DNA of 64,000 nucleotides from Lutibacter sp. (GCA_030694935.1 JAUYUA010000045.1:62001-126000), one strand, 5' to 3'. Counted from the stretch's first letter, positions 1-10,526 are shown. Made by a program: numbers and translations. Notes: generated by a model from the letters alone, not told the origin.

Positions 1-1304
1 ATGATTCGGAAAAATACATGAAGCAAATCACTGAAAATGTTCACAAACAAGGAAAAGTTGGCAAAGATGTGGGCAATGTAAATAAAGCATTCAAAAATGC
101 GCATAAAATTGTGGAAAGCACCTATCAATTGCCTCATTTGGCCCACGCGCCTATGGAAGTTCCAAATGCCGTAGCTTGGGTTCAGGGTGATTCCTGCGAA
201 GTTTGGGCACCAACCCAAGATCCGCAATCTGCCAGAAAAGAAGTTGCTGATTATTTAGAAACTCCCGAAGATAAGGTGACCATCAATGTGACATTTTTGG
301 GCGGCGGATTCGGACGGAAATCGAAACCCGATTATGTGGTTGAAGCCGTTGCAATTTCAAAAGCAATCAATGCACCGGTTCAAATTGTTTGGACCAGAGA
401 AGATGATATCAAACACGGTTATTACCACACGGTAAGTTCGCAATATTTAAAAGCGTCGCTTGATAAGCAAGGCAATGTCACAGGTTGGCTGAATCGCTTT
501 GCGCTTCCTTCAATTGCTTCAACATTTTCACCGGGAGTGGATTATCCGGCCGGTTTTGAAATTTCAAGTGCCGCGAATGTGCCGTTTGACATCAAAAATA
601 TGAAAGTTGAAGTTGGGCAATCGCCTGCTTATGTGAGAATCGGCTGGTTGCGTTCGGTAATCAACATTCCTCACGGATTTTCACAAAATGTTTTTGCCGA
701 TGAACTGGCTGTTGCCGCAGGGAAAGATCCGCTGGAATTTAGACTGAATTTAATTGGCAAAGATCGCATCGAAGAAACCGAAGATCCTATAAAATACAAT
801 ACGGCACGATTGAAAAATGTGCTAAAATTGGCCACGAAAAATGCGAATTGGGGAAAACCGCTTCCTGAAGGTCACGCCTATGGTTTGTCCGTTCATTACA
901 GTTTTTATTCTTATGTGGCTTCTGTGGTTGAAATTTCCATGGCTTTTAATAAAGTGAAAGTTCACAATGTTTATACGGTGATTGATTGCGGACAAACAGT
1001 GAACAAAGACACGATAAAAGCACAAATGGAAGGCGCTGCCATTTTTGGAATGTCGTTGGCATTTTACGGGAAAATTACCGCTAAAAATGGCGCTATTGAG
1101 CAAAGCAATTACAGTGATTATAAAATGATACGGATGAATGAAATTCCGAAAGTTCACGTGGAAATTGTTGAAAGCACCGAAATTCCGACCGGTGTTGGTG
1201 AACCAGGCGTTCCTGTTATTGCACCTGCAATTGTAAATGCCATTTTTAAATTAACCGGAAAAAGGTATTACAATTTGCCATTATCGGATTATGGGTTGGT
1301 TTAG
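1..1304 (+). CDS. Molybdopterin-binding subunit of xanthine dehydrogenase/isoquinoline 1-oxidoreductase (IorB-like) family, 5' truncated by window edge
   Basis: Frame is open upstream of ATG 18 to the window edge; motifs GGGFGRKSKPDYVVEA, GVGEPGVPVIAPAIVNAIF typical of IorB/XdhB-type large subunits. Confidence 0.9.
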   Translation, partial: DSEKYMKQITENVHKQGKVGKDVGNVNKAFKNAHKIVESTYQLPHLAHAPMEVPNAVAWVQGDSCEVWAPTQDPQSARKEVADYLETPEDKVTINVTFLGGGFGRKSKPDYVVEAVAISKAINAPVQIVWTREDDIKHGYYHTVSSQYLKASLDKQGNVTGWLNRFALPSIASTFSPGVDYPAGFEISSAANVPFDIKNMKVEVGQSPAYVRIGWLRSVINIPHGFSQNVFADELAVAAGKDPLEFRLNLIGKDRIEETEDPIKYNTARLKNVLKLATKNANWGKPLPEGHAYGLSVHYSFYSYVASVVEISMAFNKVKVHNVYTVIDCGQTVNKDTIKAQMEGAAIFGMSLAFYGKITAKNGAIEQSNYSDYKMIRMNEIPKVHVEIVESTEIPTGVGEPGVPVIAPAIVNAIFKLTGKRYYNLPLSDYGLV

Positions 1305-1317
1305 CTAGCCCCCTAAC

Positions 1318-1347
1318 CCCCGAAGGGGGAATTAATGCTGAAAAGCT
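1318..1347. repeat. Inverted repeat arm, partner at 3053-3082
   Basis: 29/30 match to the reverse complement of 3053-3082. Confidence 0.9.
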
Positions 1348-1578
1348 AAATGATTCAATAAATAAAAAGTTTAAGTTGATGCATATAGGAAAACAATTTC
1401 TATTGAATCAATTGTAAATTAAAAATATTTAAATCAAAGTTTATGAAACTATTTTCTCCCTTTAGGGCGGGGTAAAAAATAGTTTATACACAATTACACG
1501 CTTAAACAAATTTTACCCTGAGCGGAGTCGAAGGGAAACAACTCAACGATTAAACGTTTAAACAGTTAAACAAATTTA

Positions 1579-2340
1579 ATGAACAATTGGCTCGAATTAT
1601 TGCAAGAGTTTAAAATAAAAAAGCAACCTGTTGCTTTGGTTACGGTAACAAAAATTTTAGGATCGGCACCTTGTAAAGTGGCTTCAAAAATGATTGTCAC
1701 CAAACAAAAAGAAATCTTTGGCACCATTGGCGGCGGCAAATTGGAATTTCAGGTGATTGATGAAGCCGTTTCTGCCATCAAAGAAAATAAAATAATAGCA
1801 CTGTCTTATACTTTAGGTCCGGAATTTGAGCAATGTTGCGGCGGTAAAGTAGAATTAATTATTGAACCTATGAATCAATCTCCCGAATTGTATCTTTTTG
1901 GCGCCGGACATATTGGTGTTGAATTGTGCAACGTTTTAAAAAATACACCTTTCAATATTACTTTGTTAGATATCCGCGAAAACTGGAAAAACACTATTGA
2001 AATCGACAAATCTATTACGTTTACTGATATTGATTTCAATTTTTACAAGCAATTTATCAACTGGGGATCAAATTGTTACGTTGCCATTATGACGCACGAC
2101 CACAAATTGGATTTTGAAATAACTGCCTTGGCATTACATTCAGAAACAAAATATATTGGCCTTATCGGCAGTAAAACCAAAAAAAACAAATTCAATAATT
2201 TGCTAAAAAAGGAACTGAATTTCGAACCCGGAATTTCTCCCGTTCATTGTCCGATTGGCTTGGATATTGGAGGATTTACGCCAAAGGAAATTGCCATCAG
2301 CATTGCTTCGGAATTGTTGAAAGAATACTATGGAAAATGA
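1579..2340 (+). CDS. XdhC/CoxI family molybdenum hydroxylase maturation protein
   Basis: N-term VALVTVTKILGSAPCKVASKMIV, GTIGGGKLE, CCGG motif and C-terminal Rossmann LYLFGAGHIG. Confidence 0.9.
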   Translation: MNNWLELLQEFKIKKQPVALVTVTKILGSAPCKVASKMIVTKQKEIFGTIGGGKLEFQVIDEAVSAIKENKIIALSYTLGPEFEQCCGGKVELIIEPMNQSPELYLFGAGHIGVELCNVLKNTPFNITLLDIRENWKNTIEIDKSITFTDIDFNFYKQFINWGSNCYVAIMTHDHKLDFEITALALHSETKYIGLIGSKTKKNKFNNLLKKELNFEPGISPVHCPIGLDIGGFTPKEIAISIASELLKEYYGK

Positions 2341-2965
2341 ACCTGTTTTTGTGTTGCTGGCCGGCGGGAAGTCGGAAAGAATGGGCGTTGCAAAAGGTTT
2401 GCTTAAATACAAACACACTTTTTGGATTTTAGAGCAACTAAGTCGCATTTCATCAGCAAAAATAAAAACAGTTTATATTGGTTTGGGTTACAACAATGAA
2501 CATTATTTTGATGCGATTCCCTGGTTAAAAGATGCAATAACTGATTTTGTCGATTATCAAGGATTAAAAATAAAAACAATTGTAAATCCGACTCCTGAAT
2601 TGGGTTCTTTTTCAACACTTCAAACAGTGTTAAAAAATATAAATTCCAATGTCGATGTGCTTTTAGCGCCAATTGATGTTCCTCTTTTAAATCCGGAAGA
2701 ATTAAACAACATCATTGCTGCAAAAAATAACATTGTGATGCCAAATTTTGAAGGCAAAAACGGCCATCCCATAAAAATGAATGTCAATTTTTGGAAAAAT
2801 CTGGTTTCATTAAATATTTCCGAAGAAAATTCGCGTCTGGATCTGCAAATCAAAAAATTAAATCCGGAAGAAATTACAATGATAAAAGTAAGCGATGATT
2901 CATCAGTAAAAAATTTAAACACCAAATCAGCGTGGATTTCTTATTTGAATGAAGAGAAAAATTAA
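2330..2965 (+). CDS. MobA/MocA-like nucleotidyltransferase (molybdenum cofactor)
   Basis: LLAGGKSERMGVAKGLL nucleotide-binding motif, APIDVPLL; overlaps xdhC-like gene. Confidence 0.85.
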   Translation: MENEPVFVLLAGGKSERMGVAKGLLKYKHTFWILEQLSRISSAKIKTVYIGLGYNNEHYFDAIPWLKDAITDFVDYQGLKIKTIVNPTPELGSFSTLQTVLKNINSNVDVLLAPIDVPLLNPEELNNIIAAKNNIVMPNFEGKNGHPIKMNVNFWKNLVSLNISEENSRLDLQIKKLNPEEITMIKVSDDSSVKNLNTKSAWISYLNEEKN

Positions 2966-2992
2966 ATCCTAATATGAAGATTAATATCCAAA

Positions 2993-3033
2993 ATCCTATC
3001 CCCAACCCTTTCCCAAGGAAAGGGAGTTTGATT
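2993..3033. repeat. 41-bp intergenic direct repeat, identical copy at 62046-62086
   Basis: ATCCTATCCCCAACCCTTTCCCAAGGAAAGGGAGTTTGATT in both places. Confidence 0.95.
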
Positions 3034-3079
3034 TGAATAATGAAAAATTTTCAGCTTTTCGGCATTAATTCCCCCTTCG

Positions 3080-3219
3080 GGGCAATGTCATTAAGTTAAG
3101 ACGTTTAAGCATTATTTTTGTCCTTCCGAGGTACGAGGAATCCCATCATACGTGCTCATTTGTTGCGATTCCTCCTTTGTCGGAATGACAAATATTTCCT
3201 TAACTTAATGACATTGCCC
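3080..3219. repeat. 140-bp palindromic (hairpin) intergenic element
   Basis: Perfect 21-bp terminal arms GGGCAATGTCATTAAGTTAAG / CTTAACTTAATGACATTGCCC plus internal arms around GTCcTTCCG...GAGGAATC / GATTCCTC...CGGAATGAC. Confidence 0.85.
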
Positions 3220-3260
3220 TTAGGGCCTGCCTGCCGGCGAGGCAGGGGTTAGTGGGCTTA

Positions 3261-3842
3261 TTAAAACAATAATTTAATATTTTCATAAGTATTTTCTAAG
3301 GCTAACTTAACTTCTTCTTCATTTTTAAAAACAACTTGTTCAATGCCTTCTTCCAATTGAGGTGTTAAATCACCATCAAAATCTGACTGCATCAAAAACC
3401 AATAAGTCGTTTTTAAAATGGTATTGCCTTTCTCTTTATAAATATGATAGGTGGTTTCCAAAGGTTTTATAATTTGAAGATTTTTAATGCCGCATTCTTC
3501 TTCAACCTCACGAAGGGCGCACTCTGACACAGATTCTCCGTTGTCTAATTTTCCCTTCGGCAAATCCCATTTGTTAAAACGGTAAATAAACAGCACTTCA
3601 TTACTGGCGTTTAAAACCTTCCCTCCTGCCGCTTTTTGATTTTTGAAATTGGATTGAAACTTAATCCAACTTTCCTCCAGATTTTCACAAAACAAAGTAA
3701 TGCGAGTCAATTTTTGCTGAAAAATTTGCTCAACAATTTCATCAGCCTTAACAGTTTCAAAATGAACCAAGTTAGGATTTATTGCATTTTTCTTATTATC
3801 TGTCAAAATTATTGGACAGTCATTCACAAAAACTTTATACAT
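3261..3842 (-). CDS. NUDIX hydrolase
   Basis: Nudix box GKLDNGESVSECALREVEEECGI; start reassigned to internal ATG at 3842 (MYKVFVND). Confidence 0.88.
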   Translation of the reverse strand: MYKVFVNDCPIILTDNKKNAINPNLVHFETVKADEIVEQIFQQKLTRITLFCENLEESWIKFQSNFKNQKAAGGKVLNASNEVLFIYRFNKWDLPKGKLDNGESVSECALREVEEECGIKNLQIIKPLETTYHIYKEKGNTILKTTYWFLMQSDFDGDLTPQLEEGIEQVVFKNEEEVKLALENTYENIKLLF

Positions 3843-3849
3843 TTGCGGT

Positions 3850-4491
3850 ATGATTTTGAACAAAGATACTGCAAAAAAAACAGCTGCACTTTTGTTGCAG
3901 ATAAAAGCGATTAAATTACAGCCTAATGACCCATTTACTTGGGCTTCGGGATGGAAATCGCCAATATATTGCGACAACAGAACCACGCTTTCTTTTCCTG
4001 AAATACGGACTTACATCAAAGAAAATATTGCGAAAATTATAGAACAGGAATACGGAAAACCCGATGTTATTGCAGGTGTTGCAACCGGCGCTATTGCCAT
4101 AGGAATGTTGGTGGCACAACAATTAAATGTTCCTTTTGTTTATGTGCGACCAGAACCTAAAAGCCACGGCAGAAAAAATCAGGTGGAAGGATTTTTGGAA
4201 AAAAATAAAAATGTGGTGGTTATTGAAGATTTAATCAGTACCGGAAAAAGCAGCTTGAATGCGGTTAAAGCGTTGCAGGAAGAAGGTGCAAACGTAAAAG
4301 GAATGGTGGCTATTTTCTCGTATGGATTTGAAATTGCCAACGAAAATTTTAAAGAAGCCAATGTTAAATTGCACACATTAAGCAATTACGATTATTTGCT
4401 GGAGCAATCGCTCGACAATAATTATATTACCGAAAAAGAACTGGCAACACTTAATCAATGGAGAGAAAATCCGAGCGAGTGGAAACAATAA
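3850..4491 (+). CDS. pyrE: Orotate phosphoribosyltransferase
   Basis: PRPP motif VVVIEDLISTGKSS, WASGWKSPIYCDNR. Confidence 0.95.
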   Translation: MILNKDTAKKTAALLLQIKAIKLQPNDPFTWASGWKSPIYCDNRTTLSFPEIRTYIKENIAKIIEQEYGKPDVIAGVATGAIAIGMLVAQQLNVPFVYVRPEPKSHGRKNQVEGFLEKNKNVVVIEDLISTGKSSLNAVKALQEEGANVKGMVAIFSYGFEIANENFKEANVKLHTLSNYDYLLEQSLDNNYITEKELATLNQWRENPSEWKQ

Positions 4492-4501
4492 AATAAAAAT
4501 T

Positions 4502-4891
4502 ATGAACTTAGAAAGTAAAAAATCAATCGTAAATAAATCTCAGAAGGAATTTTTTGAATTTTTGACCGACCTTGAAAATTTTGAAAAATTGATGCCTTCA
4601 ACTATTGATAAATTTGAAGTTGACGGAGACTCTTTTCTTTTCAGCTTGAAAGGAATGCCCGAAATAAGGCTTGTTATTAAGGAAAAAAACGAGTTCGACA
4701 AAGTTGTACTGAGTGCCGCAAGCAGCAAATTAAATTTTTCTTTAACCACAGTGACACAACCAATTTCTGAAAATAGCTGTGAACTGCAATTATTGTTTGA
4801 AGGAGATTTTAATCCGATGATGGCGATGATGGTAAAAGGTCCGCTTCAAAAATTTATTGACACTTTGTCTGAAAATTCAACAAAATTATAA
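4502..4891 (+). CDS. SRPBCC/START-like family protein
   Basis: ~130 aa; 'QKEFFEFLTDLENFEKLMPSTIDKFE' polyketide-cyclase-like fold; 10 bp after pyrE. Confidence 0.7.
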   Translation: MNLESKKSIVNKSQKEFFEFLTDLENFEKLMPSTIDKFEVDGDSFLFSLKGMPEIRLVIKEKNEFDKVVLSAASSKLNFSLTTVTQPISENSCELQLLFEGDFNPMMAMMVKGPLQKFIDTLSENSTKL

Positions 4892-4905
4892 CAAGCCAAT
4901 TTTAA

Positions 4906-5643
4906 CTAACGACCCGCAAATTTAATTTCTTTCAAATTAAATTTGCGGGTTTTTTCGTCTTCTAATTCAACCTCCAATTTGCCGTCTTCACAAACATCCA
5001 CAATTTTCCCTAAAAAAATTAAGCCTTTATCATCTTCAAACATTGCTGGATTTTCAAATTTATAAAGCGATTTTAAATATAAATCTTTCAATTTTTGAAA
5101 CTCTTTTCGCTCAATATAATCAACAAAATTTTGAATTGAAATCACAATTGATTCCAACAAAGTTTCAGTATCAAAAGAAATTTCCGTAAGTTTTTTTAAG
5201 GAGGTAACTTTTCCAATAGTTGTAGGAAATTGTTCTTGGTTTACATTAAGTCCGATGCCAATTACGGTTTGCTTTATAACATTCCCGCTCACAATATTTT
5301 CAATTAAAATTCCAGCAAGTTTGTCCTTCTCTGCCAAAATGTCGTTTGGCCATTTAACAAATAATGGCGACGAAATATGAAAGCGAATAGCAGCCAATAA
5401 TCCTAAAGAAACTGCCATACTTAAATAAAACTGACGCTCAATTTCAAACGCATCAAATTTAATTAATATGCTGAATGTTAAATTTTTACCAATTTCAGAA
5501 TACCAGTTTGCGCCCATTTGCCCTCTGCCGGCCGATTGATAATTCGCAGATACAACCGTATAACTTTCTAACTCTTTTTCAACAGCAAGCTTCTTCAAGT
5601 ATAAATTTGTAGATTCAATGGCATTAAGTTTGATAATATTCAT
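4906..5643 (-). CDS. birA: Biotin--[acetyl-CoA-carboxylase] ligase
   Basis: IESTNLYLKK, SAGRGQMGANWYS, FVKWPNDILAEKDKLAGILIE, GIGLNVNQ. Confidence 0.95.
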   Translation of the reverse strand: MNIIKLNAIESTNLYLKKLAVEKELESYTVVSANYQSAGRGQMGANWYSEIGKNLTFSILIKFDAFEIERQFYLSMAVSLGLLAAIRFHISSPLFVKWPNDILAEKDKLAGILIENIVSGNVIKQTVIGIGLNVNQEQFPTTIGKVTSLKKLTEISFDTETLLESIVISIQNFVDYIERKEFQKLKDLYLKSLYKFENPAMFEDDKGLIFLGKIVDVCEDGKLEVELEDEKTRKFNLKEIKFAGR

Positions 5644-5728
5644 TTGTATAGATTATTTTAGCAAAGTTACTTTAAGCACATTATGTTGTAAAAAAATAAT
5701 AACTTTGCACAAAACTAAAAAAAAATTA

Positions 5729-6100
5729 ATGGCAAAAAAAAATAATAACGCAGACGACCTTATTGTAGCAATTTTAAAAGCGATAGATGATGTTAAAGGA
5801 GTAAACGTTCAAATTTTAGATTTGAGGGAAATTGATAATACCGTTTGTGATTATTTTATTACCTGCACAGGAACTTCAAACACCCACGTAAATGCCATTT
5901 CGGGCATTATACAAAAACAAGTGAGCAAAACCACAAAAGAAAAACCTTGGCACGTTGAAGGTGAAGGCATTGCAGAATGGATTTTATTGGATTATGTGGA
6001 CATAGTTGTTCACGTATTTCAAAAACATATTCGTGAATATTATGATATTGAACGATTGTGGGGTGATGCAAAAATTACCAAAATTGCCGCGACAAATTAA
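5729..6100 (+). CDS. rsfS: Ribosome silencing factor RsfS/YbeB/Iojap
   Basis: VCDYFITCTGTSNTHVNAI...WHVEGEGIAEWILLDYVDIVVHVF; start reassigned to ATG 5729. Confidence 0.95.
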   Translation: MAKKNNNADDLIVAILKAIDDVKGVNVQILDLREIDNTVCDYFITCTGTSNTHVNAISGIIQKQVSKTTKEKPWHVEGEGIAEWILLDYVDIVVHVFQKHIREYYDIERLWGDAKITKIAATN

Positions 6101-6126
6101 ATTTTACAATTAATTGAAAAAATATA

Positions 6127-8136
6127 ATGACTCAAAATACTAAAAATACGCCGAATAACAAAGGCATTAAACCACCTAAATTTAATTTTTATTGGATTTA
6201 TGGCGGTATTTTCGTTCTATTTCTTGTGTATCAATTTTTTAGCGCTGGAGATTTATCCTCAAAAAATTTGAGCCAAAATGAATTTAAAACAATTTTGGTG
6301 GAAAATGATATTTCAAGAATTGAAATTGTAAATAAAAATATTGCCAATATTTATATTAAAAAAGAAGCGCAAGACAAGGAAAAACACAAAAAAAATAAAA
6401 CTTCTATGTATGCTGGCGATTCGCCAATGTATTCTTATTCGTTTGGTGATTTACAAAACTTTGAGAATGAATTGCAGGCCGCAAAAGTAGAGAAGCAACT
6501 GGATTTTGATGTTAAAAATGAAGAACGAACCAATTTTTTTGAACAAATATTGATGTACTTGCCTTTTATCTTTTTAATTGGTTTGTGGATATATTTTATG
6601 AGAAGAATGTCGGGCGGAGGCGCTGGTGGCGGTGGCGGACAAATATTCAGCATCGGGAAATCCAAAGCGAAATTATTTGACCAAGACCAAAAAGTAAAAA
6701 CTTCATTTAAAGATGTCGCCGGTTTAGAAGGCGCAAAAGAGGAAATTCAAGAAATTGTTGACTTCTTAAAAAGTCCGGACAAATATACTTCCCTAGGTGG
6801 AAAAATTCCGAAAGGAGCCTTATTGGTTGGTCCTCCGGGAACAGGTAAAACATTATTGGCAAAAGCTGTTGCTGGTGAAGCGGGCGTTCCGTTTTTCTCA
6901 CTTTCAGGATCTGATTTCGTTGAAATGTTTGTAGGTGTTGGTGCTTCCCGTGTGAGAGATTTGTTTAAACAGGCACAACTAAAATCGCCTTCCATCATAT
7001 TTATTGATGAAATTGATGCCGTTGGAAGATCACGTGGAAAAAATAATGTTACAGGAGGAAATGACGAAAGAGAAAACACATTAAACCAGTTATTGACTGA
7101 AATGGACGGTTTTGGAACCGACACCAACGTTATTGTTATTGCTGCTACAAACCGTGCTGATGTATTAGACAAAGCGTTATTGAGAGCTGGACGATTTGAC
7201 CGCCAAATTTATGTTGATTTGCCAAATTTAAATGAAAGAGAAGCTATCTTTAAAGTTCACATTACGCCTTTAAAACTTCATAAAGATGTAGATATTAAAT
7301 TTTTATCACAACAAACACCGGGATTTTCAGGTGCCGATATTGCAAATTTATGTAATGAAGCAGCTTTAATAGCGGCAAGAAAAAGCAAAAAAGCAGTGCA
7401 TCATCAAGATTTTTTGGATGCTGTTGACAGAATTGTGGGCGGTTTGGAGAAAAAAAACAAACTTATTTCTCCAAGAGAAAAGAAAACAATCGCTTTCCAT
7501 GAGGCTGGCCACGCAACAGCAAGCTGGATGTTGGAGCACGCTGCGCCACTTGTAAAAGTGACTATTGTGCCAAGAGGACAATCATTGGGTGCTGCCTGGT
7601 ATTTGCCGGAAGAACGCCAAATTGTGCAAGCGGAACAAATGCTTGATGAAATGTGTGCAACACTTGCTGGAAGAGCCGCTGAAAAATTGATGTTCGACAA
7701 AATATCAACAGGTGCCTTAAATGATCTAGAAAAAGTAACCAGACAAGCAAGAGCCATGGTAACCATATATGGCTTAAATGATAAAATTGGAAATTTAACT
7801 TATTACGATTCTTCAGGGCAATCCGATTACAATTTTACAAAACCATACAGTGAGGACACTGCTCAAATTATTGACAAAGAAATTTCAAACATCATTGAAG
7901 AGCAATACCGAAGAGCCATTCAAATTTTGAGCGAGAATAAAGATAAGTTAATTACTTTGGCAGAAAAATTATTGGAAAAAGAAGTGATTTTCAAAACAGA
8001 TTTGGAAATTATTTTTGGGAAAAGAGCTTTTGAAAATGAGTATGCACATATTATAACTGAAGAAGTTGCTGAGGAACTAACTGAAGAAACTGCTCAAGAA
8101 ACAAATATTGAAAATTCAGCAGAAACACAAGAGTAA
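6127..8136 (+). CDS. ftsH: ATP-dependent zinc metalloprotease FtsH
   Basis: Walker [17 protein letters not shown] zinc motif. Confidence 0.98.
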   Translation: MTQNTKNTPNNKGIKPPKFNFYWIYGGIFVLFLVYQFFSAGDLSSKNLSQNEFKTILVENDISRIEIVNKNIANIYIKKEAQDKEKHKKNKTSMYAGDSPMYSYSFGDLQNFENELQAAKVEKQLDFDVKNEERTNFFEQILMYLPFIFLIGLWIYFMRRMSGGGAGGGGGQIFSIGKSKAKLFDQDQKVKTSFKDVAGLEGAKEEIQEIVDFLKSPDKYTSLGGKIPKGALLVGPPGTGKTLLAKAVAGEAGVPFFSLSGSDFVEMFVGVGASRVRDLFKQAQLKSPSIIFIDEIDAVGRSRGKNNVTGGNDERENTLNQLLTEMDGFGTDTNVIVIAATNRADVLDKALLRAGRFDRQIYVDLPNLNEREAIFKVHITPLKLHKDVDIKFLSQQTPGFSGADIANLCNEAALIAARKSKKAVHHQDFLDAVDRIVGGLEKKNKLISPREKKTIAFHEAGHATASWMLEHAAPLVKVTIVPRGQSLGAAWYLPEERQIVQAEQMLDEMCATLAGRAAEKLMFDKISTGALNDLEKVTRQARAMVTIYGLNDKIGNLTYYDSSGQSDYNFTKPYSEDTAQIIDKEISNIIEEQYRRAIQILSENKDKLITLAEKLLEKEVIFKTDLEIIFGKRAFENEYAHIITEEVAEELTEETAQETNIENSAETQE

Positions 8137-8179
8137 ATTGCCAACTTTTTTATATTTTTGAATTTATTCAATATAAAGA

Positions 8180-8767
8180 ATGGATTTTTTCAAAAAGTTA
8201 TTTAATGCCCCTAAACAAAAGGAAACTTTAGACGAAGATTTAGAGTTTCAGGACTTGCCAATTGATCAAATTTTTGTTAAAAATTTCATCAAAAACAAAG
8301 GCAAGTTTTTGTATTGCACAACTTTACAAGAAGTGACTTTGAATTTATCCAAAATAATTGAGGAGAATTCATGGACAACCATAAGTTGCAACGATTATGA
8401 TTTACTGAAACTTGTGAAAGCAATTAAAGTTGAAACCACAGAGGAATTAAATAAAAAAACGCCCTTTTTTTTAAGCTGTGAACATCTCATTGCTGAAAAC
8501 GGGAGTATTTTATTCTCTTCAAACCAACTAAAAGAACATAAAATTGCTGAATTATCCGAAAACTTTATCGTTTATGCCACCACAAGTCAATTGGTAAATA
8601 CAAAAGGAGAAAGTTTAACCGGAATTCAATCACGCTATCAAGGAAATATCCCCAGCAATATTAGCGCAGTAAACAATTTTAATATAGAGGCCATTGAAGA
8701 AGATTTTATGAGTTATGGCAACACAAATTCAAAAAACCTATATTTGCTGTTGTTTGAAGACCTATAA
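8180..8767 (+). CDS. LUD domain-containing protein (LutC/YkgG-like)
   Basis: ~195 aa between ftsH and cdsA; LUD-like C-term (TSQLVNTKGESL...). Confidence 0.65.
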   Translation: MDFFKKLFNAPKQKETLDEDLEFQDLPIDQIFVKNFIKNKGKFLYCTTLQEVTLNLSKIIEENSWTTISCNDYDLLKLVKAIKVETTEELNKKTPFFLSCEHLIAENGSILFSSNQLKEHKIAELSENFIVYATTSQLVNTKGESLTGIQSRYQGNIPSNISAVNNFNIEAIEEDFMSYGNTNSKNLYLLLFEDL

Positions 8768-8770
8768 ATT

Positions 8771-9586
8771 ATGAAACTAATTGTAAAGCGCACATTATCA
8801 GGCCTTGTTTTTGTTAGTGTTTTAATATTTTCCATTTTATTCAGTAAAATATCCTTTATTTTTGTTTTTTTTATTTCCATGCTGTTTTGTTTGTATGAGT
8901 TTAAAAAAATGATTCAGTTAAAAAGCATATTTCCATATATTATTGGAACCCTTTTATTTGTTTTTGGAAACATTTTAAATGTTGATGATGTTCCTGCCCG
9001 AATTATATTTGAGTATGTGGGCGTCTTGCTTTTTTTAACTATTTTCATCACCTTTGCTTCCATTCTATTTGCAAAAAAGGAAGAAGTTGTTAGCCATTTA
9101 GGCAAAATTTTCCTCTCCATTATATACATTGTTGTTCCGTTTACTTTAATTGTGCAAATACCGTTTTTAAACGCATCATTTAATTATGTAAACACCACTA
9201 TTTTAGGTGTTTTTATTTTAATTTGGACAAGTGACACTTTCGCTTTTTTGGTAGGAAAGAATTTTGGGAAACATAAACTATTAAAACGCATTTCACCAAA
9301 TAAAACAATTGAAGGATTTATTGGAGGAATGGTTTTTACTTTTTTGGCGAGCCTTGTTTTAGCCAATCAATTTACGTCGCTTACCCAAAAACAATGGCTT
9401 GTTATTGCAGGGATTGTCGGAATATTTGGAGTTTTGGGCGACTTAATAGAATCCATGTTTAAAAGACAGGCAGGCGTAAAAGACAGCAGTAATTTTATTC
9501 CGGGTCATGGCGGATTTTTAGACAGGTTTGACAGTGTTATTTTTGCTGCGCCATTTATATTTATTTATTTACAATTAGTTCATTAA
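8771..9586 (+). CDS. cdsA: Phosphatidate cytidylyltransferase
   Basis: Multi-TM; SPNKTIEGFIGG and KDSSNFIPGHGGFLDRFDS signature. Confidence 0.96.
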   Translation: MKLIVKRTLSGLVFVSVLIFSILFSKISFIFVFFISMLFCLYEFKKMIQLKSIFPYIIGTLLFVFGNILNVDDVPARIIFEYVGVLLFLTIFITFASILFAKKEEVVSHLGKIFLSIIYIVVPFTLIVQIPFLNASFNYVNTTILGVFILIWTSDTFAFLVGKNFGKHKLLKRISPNKTIEGFIGGMVFTFLASLVLANQFTSLTQKQWLVIAGIVGIFGVLGDLIESMFKRQAGVKDSSNFIPGHGGFLDRFDSVIFAAPFIFIYLQLVH

Positions 9587-9588
9587 TT

Positions 9589-10239
9589 ATGTTCCATAAA
9601 GAAGGTTATAAAATAATAATCATTGCTACTTTTATAGTAGGTATAGGCATTTTAGCCATTGACAAGCTTGTTGAATTGGTATGGCTAAACAAACTGTTAT
9701 CGCTGCTTTTTCTTGGTATTTATGTGTTGATTCTACAATTTTTCAGAAACCCAAAAAGGCATACAATGATAAATGACGCCCATATTATTGCGCCAGTTGA
9801 CGGTAAAGTGGTGGTTATAGAAGAAGTTTTTGAAAAAGAATATTTTAACGAAAAAAGAATGCAAGTTTCCATATTTATGTCACCCATAAATGTTCATGTA
9901 ACAAGATATCCAATTGGCGGGGAAGTTGTATTCAGTAAATATCATCCGGGAAAATATTTGGTTGCCTGGCATCCAAAATCATCTGAAGACAATGAAAGAA
10001 CAACTGTGGTAATCGCAAATAAAACCGCAGGAGAAATATTATATAGACAAGTTGCCGGCGCACTTGCCAGACGCATTGTAAACTACGCAAAACCGCAAAT
10101 GCAGGTTGTACAGGGAAGCGATGCGGGATTTATAAAATTTGGTTCAAGGGTTGATATTTTTTTACCCTTAAATGCGGTAATCAAGGTAAATTTGAATGAT
10201 CGCGTTAAAGGCGGGGAGCAAATCATTGCAACACTGTAA
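9589..10239 (+). CDS. psd: Phosphatidylserine decarboxylase family protein
   Basis: FRNPKR, APVDGKVVVIEEV, FMSPINVHVTRYP, KFGSRVD; adjacent to cdsA. Confidence 0.95.
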   Translation: MFHKEGYKIIIIATFIVGIGILAIDKLVELVWLNKLLSLLFLGIYVLILQFFRNPKRHTMINDAHIIAPVDGKVVVIEEVFEKEYFNEKRMQVSIFMSPINVHVTRYPIGGEVVFSKYHPGKYLVAWHPKSSEDNERTTVVIANKTAGEILYRQVAGALARRIVNYAKPQMQVVQGSDAGFIKFGSRVDIFLPLNAVIKVNLNDRVKGGEQIIATL

Positions 10240-10259
10240 CTTTGTTAAAACACGTCGTT

Positions 10260-10526
10260 ATGACAAAAAAATTAGACATTGCTTTTGCAGAGGCGTACGA
10301 AATTTCATCTGCCACAAGCATTAAACTTCCGCCAGATATCATGTTGCAGTTATATGCCTATTATAAACAGGCAACAAAAGGGAGCAATTATGAGCAACCA
10401 TCAGGCGATGTAGAATTGAGAAACGCTTTTAAATTAAACGCTTGGTTTCAGGTAAGCCAAATGAGCGATGATGAAGCAAAAAAGGAATATATCAATCTTG
10501 TCAATAAATATTTAAAAAACAAATAA
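10260..10526 (+). CDS. Acyl-CoA-binding protein
   Basis: LPPDIMLQLYAYYKQATKG...KLNAWFQVSQMSDDEAKKEYINLV. Confidence 0.93.
   Translation: MTKKLDIAFAEAYEISSATSIKLPPDIMLQLYAYYKQATKGSNYEQPSGDVELRNAFKLNAWFQVSQMSDDEAKKEYINLVNKYLKNK

Noticed and set aside
6435-7766. Minus-strand ORFs of 60-141 aa inside ftsH (and similar antisense ORFs elsewhere, e.g. 822-1157, 12074-12571, 43478-43831, 51356-51799)
   Set aside because: Shadow ORFs opposite strongly conserved genes; low-complexity translations with no recognisable family.
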